Below are positions 34,660 through 44,153 of a stretch of DNA of 55,040 nt, piece by piece. The notes under the pieces were generated by a model. That model saw nothing but the letters and a program-made list of their open reading frames with translations. It had not been told where the DNA came from and did no database searches. The DNA comes from Candidatus Sulfotelmatobacter sp. (GTDB lineage: Bacteria > Acidobacteriota > Terriglobia > Terriglobales > Acidobacteriaceae). Position 1 is the first letter of the stretch. Each line of letters opens with the position of its first letter. The position numbers and the translations under genes were made by a program. The stretch is from positions 1 through 55,040 of the forward strand of contig JASHNU010000049.1 of NCBI GenBank assembly GCA_030041475.1, written 5' to 3'.

Positions 34660-35556
34660 ATGATCAAACAGACTCTTCGTAATCCGGCTCTCCGCAAGCG
34701 TGCAACGCAATTTGGACGTCTGGTGCGGCACTCGGCGGTAACCCCTCGCTGCGGCCAAACCTACAAGCCAAGCCTTGTCACCAATGGTGAACTCGGTGTT
34801 ACGTTTATCGGTCACGCGAGTTTTTTCGTGCAAATCGGCGGTCAGAACGTGGTCATCGATCCCAATTTTGCGCGGTGGCTGTTTGTACTGAAGCGTCTTC
34901 GCCGCCCGGGCCTGCGGGTCGCTGATCTCCCCGCGATCGATCTGGTTCTGGTGTCGCATGCTCACTTCGACCACCTGCACCGGCCATCGCTGCGCGCGAT
35001 CGTGCAGAACAATTTGCGCACACGCAAGGTGGCGCCGGCCATTATCGTGCCCACGCATGTTTCAGATCTTGTCGCGGACCTCGGGTTTTCCGAGATCATC
35101 GAGCTCGATTGGTGGAAGAGCTCGCGGCACCGCAACCTGCTGGTTACGCACGTCCCCTCACGCCACTGGGGCGCGCGCGTTCTGAAGGATTCACACCGCG
35201 GCTACGGCGGCTTCGTGCTGCGAGCCGGCAAGCATTCTGTCTATCATGCCGGCGACACCGCGTATTTCGCTGGCTTTCGCGAGATCGGAAGGCGCCTCGC
35301 CCCCGAGCTCGCCCTACTCCCCATCGGAGCTTACAATCCGCCGCAATTCCGCAACGTGCACGCCGATCCGGGCGATGCCACGCGCGCATTTCTGGACTTG
35401 AAGTCACGCTGGATGGTTCCCATGCACTACGGCACGTTCCGTCTTTCGCACGAGCCGGTCGACGAACCTTTGCAGTTGTTGGAAAAAGAAGCCCGCGCCG
35501 CCGGCATCAAGGATCGTGTGGTGGTGCTGGAAGAAGGCGTAACCCGGTTCTTCTAG
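34660..35556 (+). CDS. Metallo-beta-lactamase-fold hydrolase (UlaG/NAPE-PLD-like)
   Basis: From ATG 34660 the protein has 298 residues. The fold starts with VTFIGHASFFVQIGGQNVVI and DPNF. The zinc motif is SHAHFDHLHRPS, followed by VPSRHWGARV, the third ligand region HAGDTAYF, and MVPMHYGTF near the end. This order (THXT/HxHxDH with a HWGAR loop) resembles the lactonase UlaG and N-acyl-phosphatidylethanolamine phospholipase D branch of MBL proteins. The substrate is unknown. The start is uncertain because the AGCAGG before the ATG is unusually close. Confidence 0.85.
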   Translation: MIKQTLRNPALRKRATQFGRLVRHSAVTPRCGQTYKPSLVTNGELGVTFIGHASFFVQIGGQNVVIDPNFARWLFVLKRLRRPGLRVADLPAIDLVLVSHAHFDHLHRPSLRAIVQNNLRTRKVAPAIIVPTHVSDLVADLGFSEIIELDWWKSSRHRNLLVTHVPSRHWGARVLKDSHRGYGGFVLRAGKHSVYHAGDTAYFAGFREIGRRLAPELALLPIGAYNPPQFRNVHADPGDATRAFLDLKSRWMVPMHYGTFRLSHEPVDEPLQLLEKEARAAGIKDRVVVLEEGVTRFF

Positions 35557-35682
35557 CCAGTTCTCCGCGTTCGGCGCTCTTACTGCTGTTTTGATGCAAC
35601 CCGCTTTAACTCGCTTTTAACAACTCCGACGGCCGTTTTGATGTAGACTTCCTTCGCCAAATATTCTCCCCAAGGAGGTCCT

Positions 35683-36183
35683 ATGGCCGTAAAGCCCGTT
35701 CCCGACGGTTATCACACACTCACACCATTTCTCACGGTTCGCGACGCTGCGCGCGCGATCGAGTTCTACAAGGAGGCCTTCGGCGCCAAAGAGCGCGGCG
35801 TAGCGAAGGGCCCGGATGGAAAGGTTATGCATGCCGAGCTGATGATCGGCGACTCGATCATGATGCTGGGCGACGAATACCCCGAATTCGGCTGCCTGTC
35901 GCCGCAGGCGATCGGCGGTTCATCCAGCGGTTTGCACATCTATCTCGACGGCGTGGATGCTGCTTTCGAGCGCGCAGTGAAGGCTGGCGCCGAAGTGGAA
36001 ATGCCGGTCGCCGATCAGTTCTGGGGTGACCGCTACGGCAAGCTAAAGGATCCCTTCGGACACAAGTGGTCGATCGGCACGCACGTCAAGGACATGTCCG
36101 CGGATGAAATGAAGCGCGCCATGGACGAGGCCTGCGCCAAGATGGACCAGATAAAAGCGGAGCAGATGCAGAAGACGGCGTAG
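35683..36183 (+). CDS. VOC (glyoxalase/bleomycin-resistance-like) protein, PhnB type
   Basis: The 166-residue protein has a very strong ribosome site (AAGGAGG six bases before the ATG). It starts GYHTLTPFLTVRDAARAIEFY and contains YKEAFGAKE, MHAELMIGDSIMMLGDE, FERAVKAGAEVEMP, and DRYGKLKDPFGHKWSIGTH. This pattern is typical of PhnB-like VOC proteins with one beta-alpha-beta-beta-beta repeat pair. The C-terminal 25 residues form a charged Met-rich helix. The function is not predictable; members range from enzymes to binding proteins. It is a single-gene unit. Confidence 0.9.
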   Translation: MAVKPVPDGYHTLTPFLTVRDAARAIEFYKEAFGAKERGVAKGPDGKVMHAELMIGDSIMMLGDEYPEFGCLSPQAIGGSSSGLHIYLDGVDAAFERAVKAGAEVEMPVADQFWGDRYGKLKDPFGHKWSIGTHVKDMSADEMKRAMDEACAKMDQIKAEQMQKTA

Positions 36184-36283
36184 GGCGGGATGCGGCCTTT
36201 GCGGTTTTGAGCGAAGAGTAGAAACGGCGCGGGTTTCCTGGTTGCCGGTTCTTCCTTCGCTCTTCCTTTCGGTACACGAACTG

Positions 36284-37609
36284 TCAGTACGCGAGCAGGA
36301 TTCGCACATCGCGCACGTTGTTCCCTGTAGGTCCGATTTCAATTGCGTCGCCGAGCGCGCTGAACAACGGATAAGCATCGAATTGCTCCAGTGCAGCCTG
36401 CACTGAGAGCCCCCGCTGCCGCGCGCGATCCAGCGTTGTTCCGTCGACTACCGCGCCCGCGGCCGGACTGTTCCCGTCGATTCCATCGGTGCCGGCGCTG
36501 AGCACTGTGATGTTCTGGCCCGCAATCTTCTCCGCGGTTGCCAGAGCGAATTGCTGATTGCGCCCGCCCACGCCGCAATTGGCCACTCTGACAGTGACTT
36601 CCCCACCGGAAATCAGGCAGACCGGAAAGCGCTGCTTTCGCAACTCGCATACACGACCGACCAGATACTCGGCCGCCCGTGCGTAATCCCAGTCGTCGCA
36701 GGAATTGTCTACGTGCACGACGAAGCCCGCCCGCTCGGCAGCCACGCTGGCCGCTTCCAGCGCGCTCCGGTTCGACAGCACCGTCCACCAGCGCGCACGC
36801 GTGAAGGCCGGATCATCCTCTTTTGGCGTTTCCTCCAGCGCGTGTCGTTCAAACAGCTCGCGGGCAGAATTTGGAAATTGTTTCAACAGCCCATGCTTCT
36901 CGACCACGCGATAACAATCTTCGATGGAAGTCGAATCGGGCATCGTGGGGCCTGAGGCCAGCGCGTCCGGCGTATTGTCAGGCACGTCAGACACGAGCAG
37001 CGAAACCTGCTGCGCCGGGAACGCCGCCTGCGCCAATCGCCCGCCTTTTACCGCGGAAAGATGCTTGCGGACCGCATTGATTTCAGAAATAGGCGCGCCC
37101 GAATGCACCAGAGCGTGATAAGTTGTGACGAGATCGTCGAGCGAAATTTCCTCATCAATGGGCTTCTCCACGATGGAAGACCCTCCGCCGCTGATCATGA
37201 AAATCACCAGCGATGCCGCGGTTTGGCCCTCCAGCGCGCGCAAGATCGCGCTTGCGGCATGAATAGACTCTGCACTCGGCGTGGGATGCCCACCGCGGAA
37301 ATACCTGAAGCCGCGAACCTGTGCCGAAGGCTGTACCGACGATGCCACGATTCCTGCGAGCGAACTTCCAACTCGATCCGCCAAAGCCTCGACCATCGTG
37401 TGTCCCGCTTTGCCCAGTGACACAACCAGAACGCTCGAATAGGAATGAAGATCGTAAAGATCTTCCGCGACGCGCAGCACTCCGCGATCGCAATCGACGT
37501 GCCGCGCAAACGCCTTTCCGACCGCAGACTCCGCCAGCGCGTGCTGAAAAATGGAGCGGGCGGTCTCGCGCATCTGGCGAAACTGTGCGTCGCGTTCGGA
37601 GTCAGTCAT
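36284..37609 (-). CDS. Glycerate 2-kinase (GckA/TtuD, MOFRL family)
   Basis: From ATG 37609 the protein has 441 residues; an ATG at 37639 is an alternative. The N-terminal DUF4147 domain includes VVSLGKAGHTMVEAL, GGHPTPSAES, FMISGGGSSIVEKP and NAVRKHLSAVKGGRLAQ. The C-terminal MOFRL domain shows CLISGGEVTVRVAN, GGRNQQFALA, SAGTDGIDGNSPAAGAVVD and GPTGNNVRDV. It phosphorylates D-glycerate to 2-phosphoglycerate in the serine or glyoxylate pathway. A TATAAT stands seven bases before ATG 37609 with no ribosome site, which would suit a leaderless transcript. An alpha/beta hydrolase gene lies 63 bases upstream on the same strand. Confidence 0.92.
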   Translation of the reverse strand: MTDSERDAQFRQMRETARSIFQHALAESAVGKAFARHVDCDRGVLRVAEDLYDLHSYSSVLVVSLGKAGHTMVEALADRVGSSLAGIVASSVQPSAQVRGFRYFRGGHPTPSAESIHAASAILRALEGQTAASLVIFMISGGGSSIVEKPIDEEISLDDLVTTYHALVHSGAPISEINAVRKHLSAVKGGRLAQAAFPAQQVSLLVSDVPDNTPDALASGPTMPDSTSIEDCYRVVEKHGLLKQFPNSARELFERHALEETPKEDDPAFTRARWWTVLSNRSALEAASVAAERAGFVVHVDNSCDDWDYARAAEYLVGRVCELRKQRFPVCLISGGEVTVRVANCGVGGRNQQFALATAEKIAGQNITVLSAGTDGIDGNSPAAGAVVDGTTLDRARQRGLSVQAALEQFDAYPLFSALGDAIEIGPTGNNVRDVRILLAY

Positions 37610-37672
37610 GAAGGAATTATAAAGAGAGTGCTCCACCATCTCTTGCAGTCACGGCGCGCTTGGCCGCGCGCG

Positions 37673-38365
37673 TCAGCCTATATCAGAGCGTTGCGGGCTC
37701 ACGACTTCCTTCCACCACCCTTCAATCGCCTCCCGCAATTCGCGAAGCCGGCCTTCGAAAAAGTGATCTGCGCCTTCGATAACCACGAGCTTCTTGGGCT
37801 CTCGGACGGATGCCACTAGCGCCTGCAAGTTTGCGCGCGGGCCAAATTGGTCACGGGCCCCGCTCACGAATAACTTCGGCTTGCTGCAGTCGCGCAGGAA
37901 ATCGTAAGTGTACACGCGCGGTTCTTCATCCCCTGCTGCCACTGGGGCGACTGGGGTGCCCACAGCAATCAGCGCGCTGACGCGAGGATCGGCATACGAG
38001 GCACGCAATCCCACCGCAGCGCCAAATGAAAAGCCGGCGAATACAAGCGGCAAGTGAAACTCGGCGTCGAGCCAGTTGAGTGCGGCGCGCACGTCGTCGA
38101 CTTCTCCAGTCCCCTGATCGTGCTCGCCCTGGCTCAGTCCCGTTCCCCGGAAATTGAAACGCAACACGGGGAAACCGAGGCCGTTGAGAGCTTTCATAGT
38201 GTGGAAAACTACCCTGTTGTGCAGCGTTCCGCCGAATATCGGATGCGGATGGCAAGCTACCGCGGCATGGGTCGCGTTCGGGCTTCCCGTGTTGAGCAGG
38301 GCTTCCAGACGGCCGGCAGGACCATCGATAAAGAATGAACGAATCGATGAAGTCGAAGAACTCAC
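37673..38365 (-). CDS. Alpha/beta hydrolase, dienelactone-hydrolase-like
   Basis: The 230-residue protein uses a GTG start. The catalytic triad is visible: Ser113 in the elbow GFSFGA, Asp172 in SGARDQFGP and His201 in GADHFF. The oxyanion region is HPHPIFGGTLHNRVV, and NFRGTGLSQG follows. Proteins with the HPHP-GG-hN motif are small cytosolic serine esterases or hydrolases without a known substrate. It lies upstream of the glycerate kinase gene on the same strand and is divergent from the M20 deacylase. Confidence 0.88.
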   Translation of the reverse strand: MSSSTSSIRSFFIDGPAGRLEALLNTGSPNATHAAVACHPHPIFGGTLHNRVVFHTMKALNGLGFPVLRFNFRGTGLSQGEHDQGTGEVDDVRAALNWLDAEFHLPLVFAGFSFGAAVGLRASYADPRVSALIAVGTPVAPVAAGDEEPRVYTYDFLRDCSKPKLFVSGARDQFGPRANLQALVASVREPKKLVVIEGADHFFEGRLRELREAIEGWWKEVVSPQRSDIG

Positions 38366-38494
38366 ACATCCAGATTACACAAAGAGGAGCGCCGCCACAC
38401 TGAATCTGGCGTGGAATGGCCGTCGCGGCCGAATGCCGCGCCACATCGCTCCCTGCTCTCTGCTATCCTCTCCTCTCAATTATTTTCTAACTCC

Positions 38495-39490
38495 ATGGAC
38501 GCCGTCACGCTCACGCGCCAACTCGTGGATATCGAGTCAATCAGTGGCAACGAGGCCGCCGTCGGGAATTACCTGTACGGCGAACTCTGCCGCCTGGGCT
38601 ACCAGACCGCGAAGATGCGGGTCGAAGACGATCGCTTTAACTTGTGGGCAACTTCGCCTGAGTCTCCCCGCCCGGCGGTCGTCTTCTCGACGCACATGGA
38701 TACCGTTCCGCCGTTCATCGCGTCTTCCGAAGACGCGAAGCGCATTTACGGCCGCGGATCCTGCGATGCGAAGGGCATCATTGCGGCGCAAATTGCAGCC
38801 GCCGAGCGTTTGCGCCGGGAAGGCATCTTCGTTGGCCTCCTGTTCGTGGTTGGCGAAGAACGCGACAGCCTCGGCGCAAAGGTGGCCAATGAGCACGCAA
38901 TGGGAAGCCGCTTTTTGGTCAACGGCGAGCCAACCGAGAATCACATTGCACTGGCCTCAAAAGGCACGCTCCGGGTCGAAGTGACCGCGACCGGACGCAT
39001 GGCACATTCGGCGTATCCTGAGCTGGGAGAGTCGGCCATTGACAAGCTGATCGCAGCGCTGGCGCGCCTGCGTGCCATGCCCTTGCCTTCCAATCCACAG
39101 GTCGGGCCCTGCACGCTAAACATTGGGCTGATGGAAGGCGGGCGCGCGCCCAACGTAATTCCCGACTATGCACATGCAGATTTGAACTACCGTCTTGTCG
39201 GTCCATCGGATGATCTGCGCAAACAGATTCTCACGACCGCCGGCAATGATGTCCAAGTTACCTTCCCGCTCGAACTTCCCTTCCAGCGCCTGCGCGCCAT
39301 CGACGGCTTGCCAACCATGATCGCCGCATTTACCACTGACATCCCCCGGCTTACAAACTGGGGCGAGCCGCTGCTGATTGGCCCCGGCTCGATTCACGTC
39401 GCACACACCGATATCGAGTACATCGAGAAACAGCAGCTCGTCGAAGCTATCGAACTGTACTGTCAAATCGCCAAGCGACTCTCCGACTGA
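38495..39490 (+). CDS. M20 family metallo-deacylase (ArgE/DapE-like)
   Basis: From ATG 38495 the protein has 331 residues, slightly short for the family. Ligands and catalytic residues are in place: His67 and Asp69 in THMDT, Asp91 in GRGSCDAKG, Glu121-Glu122 in GEERD, and a C-terminal His in IHVAHTDIEYI. The dimerisation domain lies about 155-265 (VEVTATGRMAHSAYPELGES). The family removes acyl groups from N-acyl amino acids or amino acids from peptides with two Zn2+. Whether it serves arginine or lysine biosynthesis is not decidable without an operon context. Confidence 0.9.
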   Translation: MDAVTLTRQLVDIESISGNEAAVGNYLYGELCRLGYQTAKMRVEDDRFNLWATSPESPRPAVVFSTHMDTVPPFIASSEDAKRIYGRGSCDAKGIIAAQIAAAERLRREGIFVGLLFVVGEERDSLGAKVANEHAMGSRFLVNGEPTENHIALASKGTLRVEVTATGRMAHSAYPELGESAIDKLIAALARLRAMPLPSNPQVGPCTLNIGLMEGGRAPNVIPDYAHADLNYRLVGPSDDLRKQILTTAGNDVQVTFPLELPFQRLRAIDGLPTMIAAFTTDIPRLTNWGEPLLIGPGSIHVAHTDIEYIEKQQLVEAIELYCQIAKRLSD

Positions 39491-39589
39491 TCGCGTAGCC
39501 GTTTGCTCACGCGGTGCCCCTGGGTGTGCCAGTTTACGACCACTCCATCAGAGAACGCTGTACGGCCCATGCTATATTGCGATTTCACA

Positions 39590-40330
39590 ATGGGATCGTT
39601 TCTCTTTTTTGCCTTTTCGTGGTGGGCGATATTGCTGCGAGTTATCGCCATCGTCCACTTCATTCGCCGCCGCCCTGATTGGTTCTGGATCTGGGTCATC
39701 TTGTTTCACTGGATCGGCGCGCTCGTGTACATCGCCGTCGAAGTGATTCCCGACGCGGGGCTGCTGCGCAGTTCCTTCCAGGTTTTCCCGCGGCGCAAAA
39801 GGATTCACGAACTCGAGCGTGCAATCCTCGACAATCCGTCGGCCGGCAATTATGAAGAACTTGGCCAGCTTTATCTCGACGACGGCGACTTTGCCCGGGC
39901 GCGCGCGGCCTATGACAAGGCGATCTCTTCACGGACGGATCACGCCGATCCGTTCTACCGGCGCGGTGTTGCCGAAATTGAGCTGGGCGACTTCGCCGCC
40001 GCCGTGCCCGACCTCGAACGCGCGGTTCAGTCTGATCCTGACTATGACTTCCACCGCGCCAAAGGCCTCCTCGCATGGGCGTACGCACAGACGGGCCAAA
40101 GCGAGAAGGCCGACGCACTCTTCCGCGAAGCCACGCGGATTTCAACGATCTCGGAGACGTACTATCACTACGCGCTCTTTCTGCAATCTCAAGGACGAAA
40201 CGCAGAAGCCCGCGAATGGGCCGAAAAGATTCTCGACAAGAAACCGACCATGCCCGGTTATCTGCGGCGACGGGAGCGGCCCTGGTTTCGCAAGGCGAGT
40301 GCGTTGCTGGCGCGATTGCCCAAGGCCTGA
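39590..40330 (+). CDS. Membrane protein with a PLDc_N-like hairpin and TPR repeats
   Basis: The 246-residue protein starts at ATG 39590 and opens with two hydrophobic helices (about 2-20 and 28-48), the second ending WIGALVYIAVEVIPD. This resembles the N-terminal membrane hairpin of cardiolipin-synthase-like proteins. Residues about 75-215 contain three to four tetratricopeptide repeats (NYEELGQLYLDDGDFARARA, PFYRRGVAEIELGDFAAAV, YYHYALFLQSQGRNAEARE). I infer a membrane-anchored protein-interaction scaffold. It precedes the HAD gene by 18 bases and may be in the same transcript. No partner is identified. Confidence 0.8.
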   Translation: MGSFLFFAFSWWAILLRVIAIVHFIRRRPDWFWIWVILFHWIGALVYIAVEVIPDAGLLRSSFQVFPRRKRIHELERAILDNPSAGNYEELGQLYLDDGDFARARAAYDKAISSRTDHADPFYRRGVAEIELGDFAAAVPDLERAVQSDPDYDFHRAKGLLAWAYAQTGQSEKADALFREATRISTISETYYHYALFLQSQGRNAEAREWAEKILDKKPTMPGYLRRRERPWFRKASALLARLPKA

Positions 40331-40348
40331 CCAGCGCCGCCCCGGGCC

Positions 40349-41278
40349 ATGCCGGATGCTAGAATTTCTGTGGTGACAAGTCCTTCCATCCGGCTGCTGG
40401 CGACCGATATCGACGGCACGCTCCTCAACCCCCAATTTCAGATTTCCGAGTGCGACCTGGCAGCCTTGCGGCGGGCGCATGCCGCCGGAATCGAAATCGC
40501 GCTTGTGACCGGCAGACGGCACACATTCGCCCTGCCTATCGCCAAACAGTTGGGATTCGGTCTCTGGCTGATCAGCTCCAACGGCGCGGTCACACGTTCG
40601 CTCGCCGGTGAAACGTTTCATCGTGACCTGATGCCGGCCGAAACCTGTCGGCGCCTGGTAGGAGCCATGCAAGAATTTCGCGGCAACGCCGTTCTTACTT
40701 TTGACACCGAACTGAAGGGCGCGATCGTGGTCGAGCATCTGGACGAAATGGGCCCGAGCATCCGGCGATGGCTCGAGAAGAATATGGAATACATCGAGTT
40801 TGTAGTGCCCATCGAGCGCGCGCTGGTGCGGGATCCGGTGCAGGCGATGTTCTGTGGAACCATGGCGCGCATGAGCCAGGCGCTCCTCGCGCTTGAGCAC
40901 GCCGGCATGGATGGCGCGATTACCGTATTGAGAACCGAGTATCCAGCGCGGGATTTGTCGATGATTGACGTTCTCAACGCAGGCTGTTCGAAAGGCCACG
41001 CGCTCGAGCGCTGGGCCGCTTACCGTGGTTACCGCCGCGAAGAGGTCATGGCCGTCGGTGACAATCACAACGACGTCGAAATGCTTGAGTTTGTGGGGCA
41101 TCCGGTTATCATGGGAAATGCCTGCGAGGAATTGCGTGGGCGGGGCTGGACAGTGACGCACGGTAATGACGCGTGCGGCGTCGCGGCAGCGGTCCAGATG
41201 GCCCTGGGCGCCGATGTTTCTGAAAACCGTGTTCTAAGAACCTGGCGCACAGGGATCAAGGATCATCATCGGAAATGA
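40349..41278 (+). CDS. HAD superfamily phosphatase, Cof type
   Basis: The protein has 309 residues. Motif I is ATDIDGTLLN with nucleophile Asp20 and Asp22; motif II is ALVTGR; motif III and IV are Lys in NAGCSKGHALERW and GDNHNDVEMLE. The large alpha/beta cap between residues about 95 and 210 marks the Cof (IIB) group, which dephosphorylates sugar phosphates, flavin or pyridoxal phosphates. No substrate can be chosen. Its stop codon overlaps the start of the lytic transglycosylase (ATGA), so the two are translationally coupled. Confidence 0.92.
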   Translation: MPDARISVVTSPSIRLLATDIDGTLLNPQFQISECDLAALRRAHAAGIEIALVTGRRHTFALPIAKQLGFGLWLISSNGAVTRSLAGETFHRDLMPAETCRRLVGAMQEFRGNAVLTFDTELKGAIVVEHLDEMGPSIRRWLEKNMEYIEFVVPIERALVRDPVQAMFCGTMARMSQALLALEHAGMDGAITVLRTEYPARDLSMIDVLNAGCSKGHALERWAAYRGYRREEVMAVGDNHNDVEMLEFVGHPVIMGNACEELRGRGWTVTHGNDACGVAAAVQMALGADVSENRVLRTWRTGIKDHHRK

Positions 41279-42114
41279 CGTTCCGAATCGCATGCAAGCC
41301 ATCTGTTTGGATCGTCGCGGTCATCGCGGCGACGGCCCTTCCCTGCTTCGCTGGCGAGGTCGCGGTGCTGAAAAACGGGTTTTCCATCCGCCACGAGCGC
41401 CGTGAGATCGTCGGGGACGTCACGCGGCTTTATGTGAACTCCGCTGGGTCAAGCTTCGTGGACGTGCCGACGGCGGAGATCGAACACTTCGAAGCTGCAC
41501 CGGATGCTCCGATCACGCAGACAATGGCGAAACACCCGGGCGATCGCACGCCCTTTCAGTCACCATTCACCAACGTCCAGAACCGGCCAGCGATGGCGAG
41601 CCCTAACGCTTCGAATCTCGATGAACTCATCAACACGGCAAGCGGCCGCTACCGGCTGGATCCCGATCTCGTCGCCAGTGTCATCAAGGCGGAGAGCGGA
41701 TTCAACGTGAGGGCCGTCTCGCCCAAGGGCGCGCAGGGGTTGATGCAGTTGATGCCTGGAACGGCGTCGCAACTCGGCGTGCCCAATGCCTTCGATCCGC
41801 GGGCCAATGTTGAGGGCGGCACGAAATATCTGCGCGAATTGCTGGAGCGCTACAACTTCGACCTCGTGAAGGCGCTGGCGGCCTACAATGCCGGCCCGCA
41901 AAGAGTAGAGCAGTTTGGTGGAGTGCCTCCGTTTTACGAAACGCGAGCGTATGTGGCGCGAGTGGTGAAAGACTTCAACAAGAAGAAGGTCGCGCAGGAA
42001 AAAGCATCGCCGTCGCGTCCATCGGCTTCGAAGAATACCAAGACGTATTCCGCCGCCGGGTCACAAAGCCGTAAGCCCACGGCCCAAGATAGCTCAAATA
42101 CGAAGCGCGACTGA
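41275..42114 (+). CDS. Lytic transglycosylase, SLT family
   Basis: The 279-residue exported protein has a signal peptide (to about residue 26, ALPCFAG). Residues 27-75 form a small beta domain starting EVAVLKNGFSIRHERR, and residues about 112-240 are the SLT catalytic domain. The catalytic Glu140 lies in VIKAESGFNVRAVSPKGAQG, followed by LMQLMPGTA and AAYNAGPQRVE. It cleaves peptidoglycan glycan strands with 1,6-anhydro product formation. The C-terminus is Lys/Ser/Thr-rich. It is translated together with the upstream HAD phosphatase, a pairing whose reason is not obvious. Confidence 0.92.
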   Translation: MTFRIACKPSVWIVAVIAATALPCFAGEVAVLKNGFSIRHERREIVGDVTRLYVNSAGSSFVDVPTAEIEHFEAAPDAPITQTMAKHPGDRTPFQSPFTNVQNRPAMASPNASNLDELINTASGRYRLDPDLVASVIKAESGFNVRAVSPKGAQGLMQLMPGTASQLGVPNAFDPRANVEGGTKYLRELLERYNFDLVKALAAYNAGPQRVEQFGGVPPFYETRAYVARVVKDFNKKKVAQEKASPSRPSASKNTKTYSAAGSQSRKPTAQDSSNTKRD

Positions 42115-42194
42115 AAGCTTCCGCCGGGCGAACGAATAATCCCGAATAAAATTCTCCTTTCCCGCGTTCCGCCACTGTTCGCGCAAGGCAGCTC

Positions 42195-42683
42195 CTACGG
42201 CTGCTTGAGAGCGTCCACGCCAGCCTGAGCGCACTGGCCGTCATGGTCGCTGGTATCGCCGGAAAGCCCGATGGCACCGACCAGATGCCCATCAATGAAC
42301 AAAGGGATCCCGCCTTCGAGCGGAACTGCACCCTCTATTGCCAGCACGGGAAGACCGGTGTTGCCGGAAGTGAGGCGATCGGCAAATGCCTTCGTTGGAC
42401 GCTTGAACAACGCTGCGGAACGCGCCTTATTAATAGCTACTTTCGCGCTCCCATTCTGGGTGTTGTCCATCTTCTCGTAGTAGATGAGAGTCCCGCTCGG
42501 ATCAACTACCGCAACCGCCATCGTCCAGTTATTCTTGCGCGCCTCGGCCAGCGCGGCCGTGGCTGCCTTCTTCGCATTTTCCAGACCGATCGGCAGGCCG
42601 TAGGGCGCGGGAGACTGCGCGAGCGCACTGACGGAACTAAAAAGAATCAAGCCAAGCGTCAACTTCGCCGGATGTAGCACCAT
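42195..42683 (-). CDS. GlcG/HbpS family protein, exported
   Basis: From ATG 42683 (AAGGAGAG upstream) the protein has 162 residues with a signal peptide (LGLILFSSVSALAQ). The DUF336/GlcG core begins GLENAKKAATAALAEARKNN, continues AVAVVDPSGTLIYYEKMDNT and GGIPLFIDGHLVGAIGLSG, and ends DGQCAQAGVDAL. HbpS from Streptomyces binds haem and modulates a sensor kinase, while GlcG in proteobacteria is of unknown role. Exported versions are common. It converges with the lytic transglycosylase gene with an 80-base gap. Confidence 0.9.
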   Translation of the reverse strand: MVLHPAKLTLGLILFSSVSALAQSPAPYGLPIGLENAKKAATAALAEARKNNWTMAVAVVDPSGTLIYYEKMDNTQNGSAKVAINKARSAALFKRPTKAFADRLTSGNTGLPVLAIEGAVPLEGGIPLFIDGHLVGAIGLSGDTSDHDGQCAQAGVDALKQP

Positions 42684-42974
42684 GAGTTCTCTCCTTCCTG
42701 ATCTACTGCTTCCTGCGCATCTCGCCACGAGAGCGGTACCCACAGAAAGATCGGCGGAAACGTGCAAGGGACTCTAAGTCGATGTGCCGGACAAGTCAAG
42801 ACCGGGTCCCTCAGTGTCATGACAGCTGGGCTGGGCAAGACACGCCTGGGTTTCGCTCGAATGCGCACGATCGCGACTCCGACGTTTGACCCCTCCGGCC
42901 CTCTCATTTACCTTTGGAATTGCCGTTTCCCCGCTTCGCGTTGCCAGGGCCGCGGCGCGGAGTCATCTCTCTTC
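42684..42974. other. Intergenic region between divergent genes with a candidate promoter
   Basis: These 291 bases separate the GlcG-like gene (minus) from the UPF0104 gene (plus). On the plus strand TTGACC (42886-42891), a 17-base spacer and TACCTT (42909-42914) could form a sigma-70-like promoter 60 bases before the UPF0104 ATG. Nothing else is recognisable. Confidence 0.35.
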
Positions 42975-44042
42975 ATGGAAAAGAAACGGATTCTGGCCTA
43001 TGCGGTGGTGTTTGTCATTCTGGCCCTCCTGTTTTATCTGCAATACCGGCATTGGCGCACCTTCGATTGGGGAACGTTCTGGGGCCAGACCCACCGCATC
43101 AACAGATGGCACCTGTTGCACGCTGTTGCACTGATCTACATTGCATACGTAATGCGGGCAATCCGGTGGAAGATCTTTCTGAAGCCCGTGCGGCCGAAAA
43201 CCCAGGTCGCGGAGCTGGTTTCTCCGACATTGATTGGCTTCACGGGGTTGGCTCTGCTGGGCCGTGCCGGCGAATTTATTCGTCCCTACCTGATCGCGCG
43301 GCGCATGGACCTTCCTTTTTCCTCTCAACTTGCTGTGTGGGCCGTGGAACGCATCTTCGACATCGGAGCATTCGCCGTGCTCACGGTGCTTGCGATCTTC
43401 CTGCCCAGCGCCCTGCCCTCTATTCCGCACCCTGAATATTACCTGCGTTTCCGTGAAGCAGGCTTCCTGCTGATAGGTTTGGTGGCTGTGATGACAGTGG
43501 CTGCGGTGCTCATCGGCCGCAAGGGCGAGGCGGTGGCGCAATGGACAGAACAGCATTTCTCCCATCTGGCGTCGAACCTTGGACACAAGCTGGCCCAGAA
43601 GGTTCGTGACTTCGGCGCAGGGCTCAACACGATCCATGGGCCACTTTCGCTTCTATGGCTGACTCTGGTCTCGGTCGCGATGTGGTACCTGATCGCTTTG
43701 TCTTACCAGGAAGTCACGCATTCTTATGGAGTCGATGCGCTGGAGATTCCGGTTTCGCAGCTGTTGATCCTCATGGGATCAAGCATGGTCGGCTCGATGC
43801 TGCAGTTGCCGGCGGTTGGCGGCGGATCGCAGATGGCAACCATCGCGACCCTCTCCAGCGTCTTCGATGTGCCTCCGGAGCTGGCAGCGAGCTGCGGAAT
43901 ACTGCTTTGGCTCGTGACCTTCGCCGCGGTCGTACCGATTGGCCTGCTGCTGTCCCACCACGAAAGACTGTCGCTGCGAAAGCTCTCGGCGGAAAGCCAT
44001 CAGGCCGAGGAAGCGGAGATGCAGAGTCCGCCCGCAGCCTGA
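42975..44042 (+). CDS. UPF0104/LPG-synthase-like integral membrane protein
   Basis: From ATG 42975 the protein has 355 residues and about eight transmembrane helices. Hallmarks of the lysylphosphatidylglycerol-synthase transmembrane family (DUF2156-free, UPF0104) are YVMRAIRWKIFLKP, LIGFTGLALLGRAGEFIRPY and WAVERIFDIGAFAVL, then LPAVGGGSQMATIATL. Members act as flippases or glycolipid/aminoacyl-lipid transfer proteins in the membrane. There is no catalytic soluble domain here, so a lipid-linked transporter role is the cautious reading. The C-terminal 30 residues are cytoplasmic and charged. Confidence 0.88.
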   Translation: MEKKRILAYAVVFVILALLFYLQYRHWRTFDWGTFWGQTHRINRWHLLHAVALIYIAYVMRAIRWKIFLKPVRPKTQVAELVSPTLIGFTGLALLGRAGEFIRPYLIARRMDLPFSSQLAVWAVERIFDIGAFAVLTVLAIFLPSALPSIPHPEYYLRFREAGFLLIGLVAVMTVAAVLIGRKGEAVAQWTEQHFSHLASNLGHKLAQKVRDFGAGLNTIHGPLSLLWLTLVSVAMWYLIALSYQEVTHSYGVDALEIPVSQLLILMGSSMVGSMLQLPAVGGGSQMATIATLSSVFDVPPELAASCGILLWLVTFAAVVPIGLLLSHHERLSLRKLSAESHQAEEAEMQSPPAA

Positions 44043-44153
44043 CGGCAAGACTGGTTTCTCACCTGAGAGCTGTCACCGAAATGCAGTATCCAGAATCACT
44101 GCGCCCTTTTCGGCAAGGCGTTAGCCTTTGAGCGCATGCCGGGGAAGGTGGCT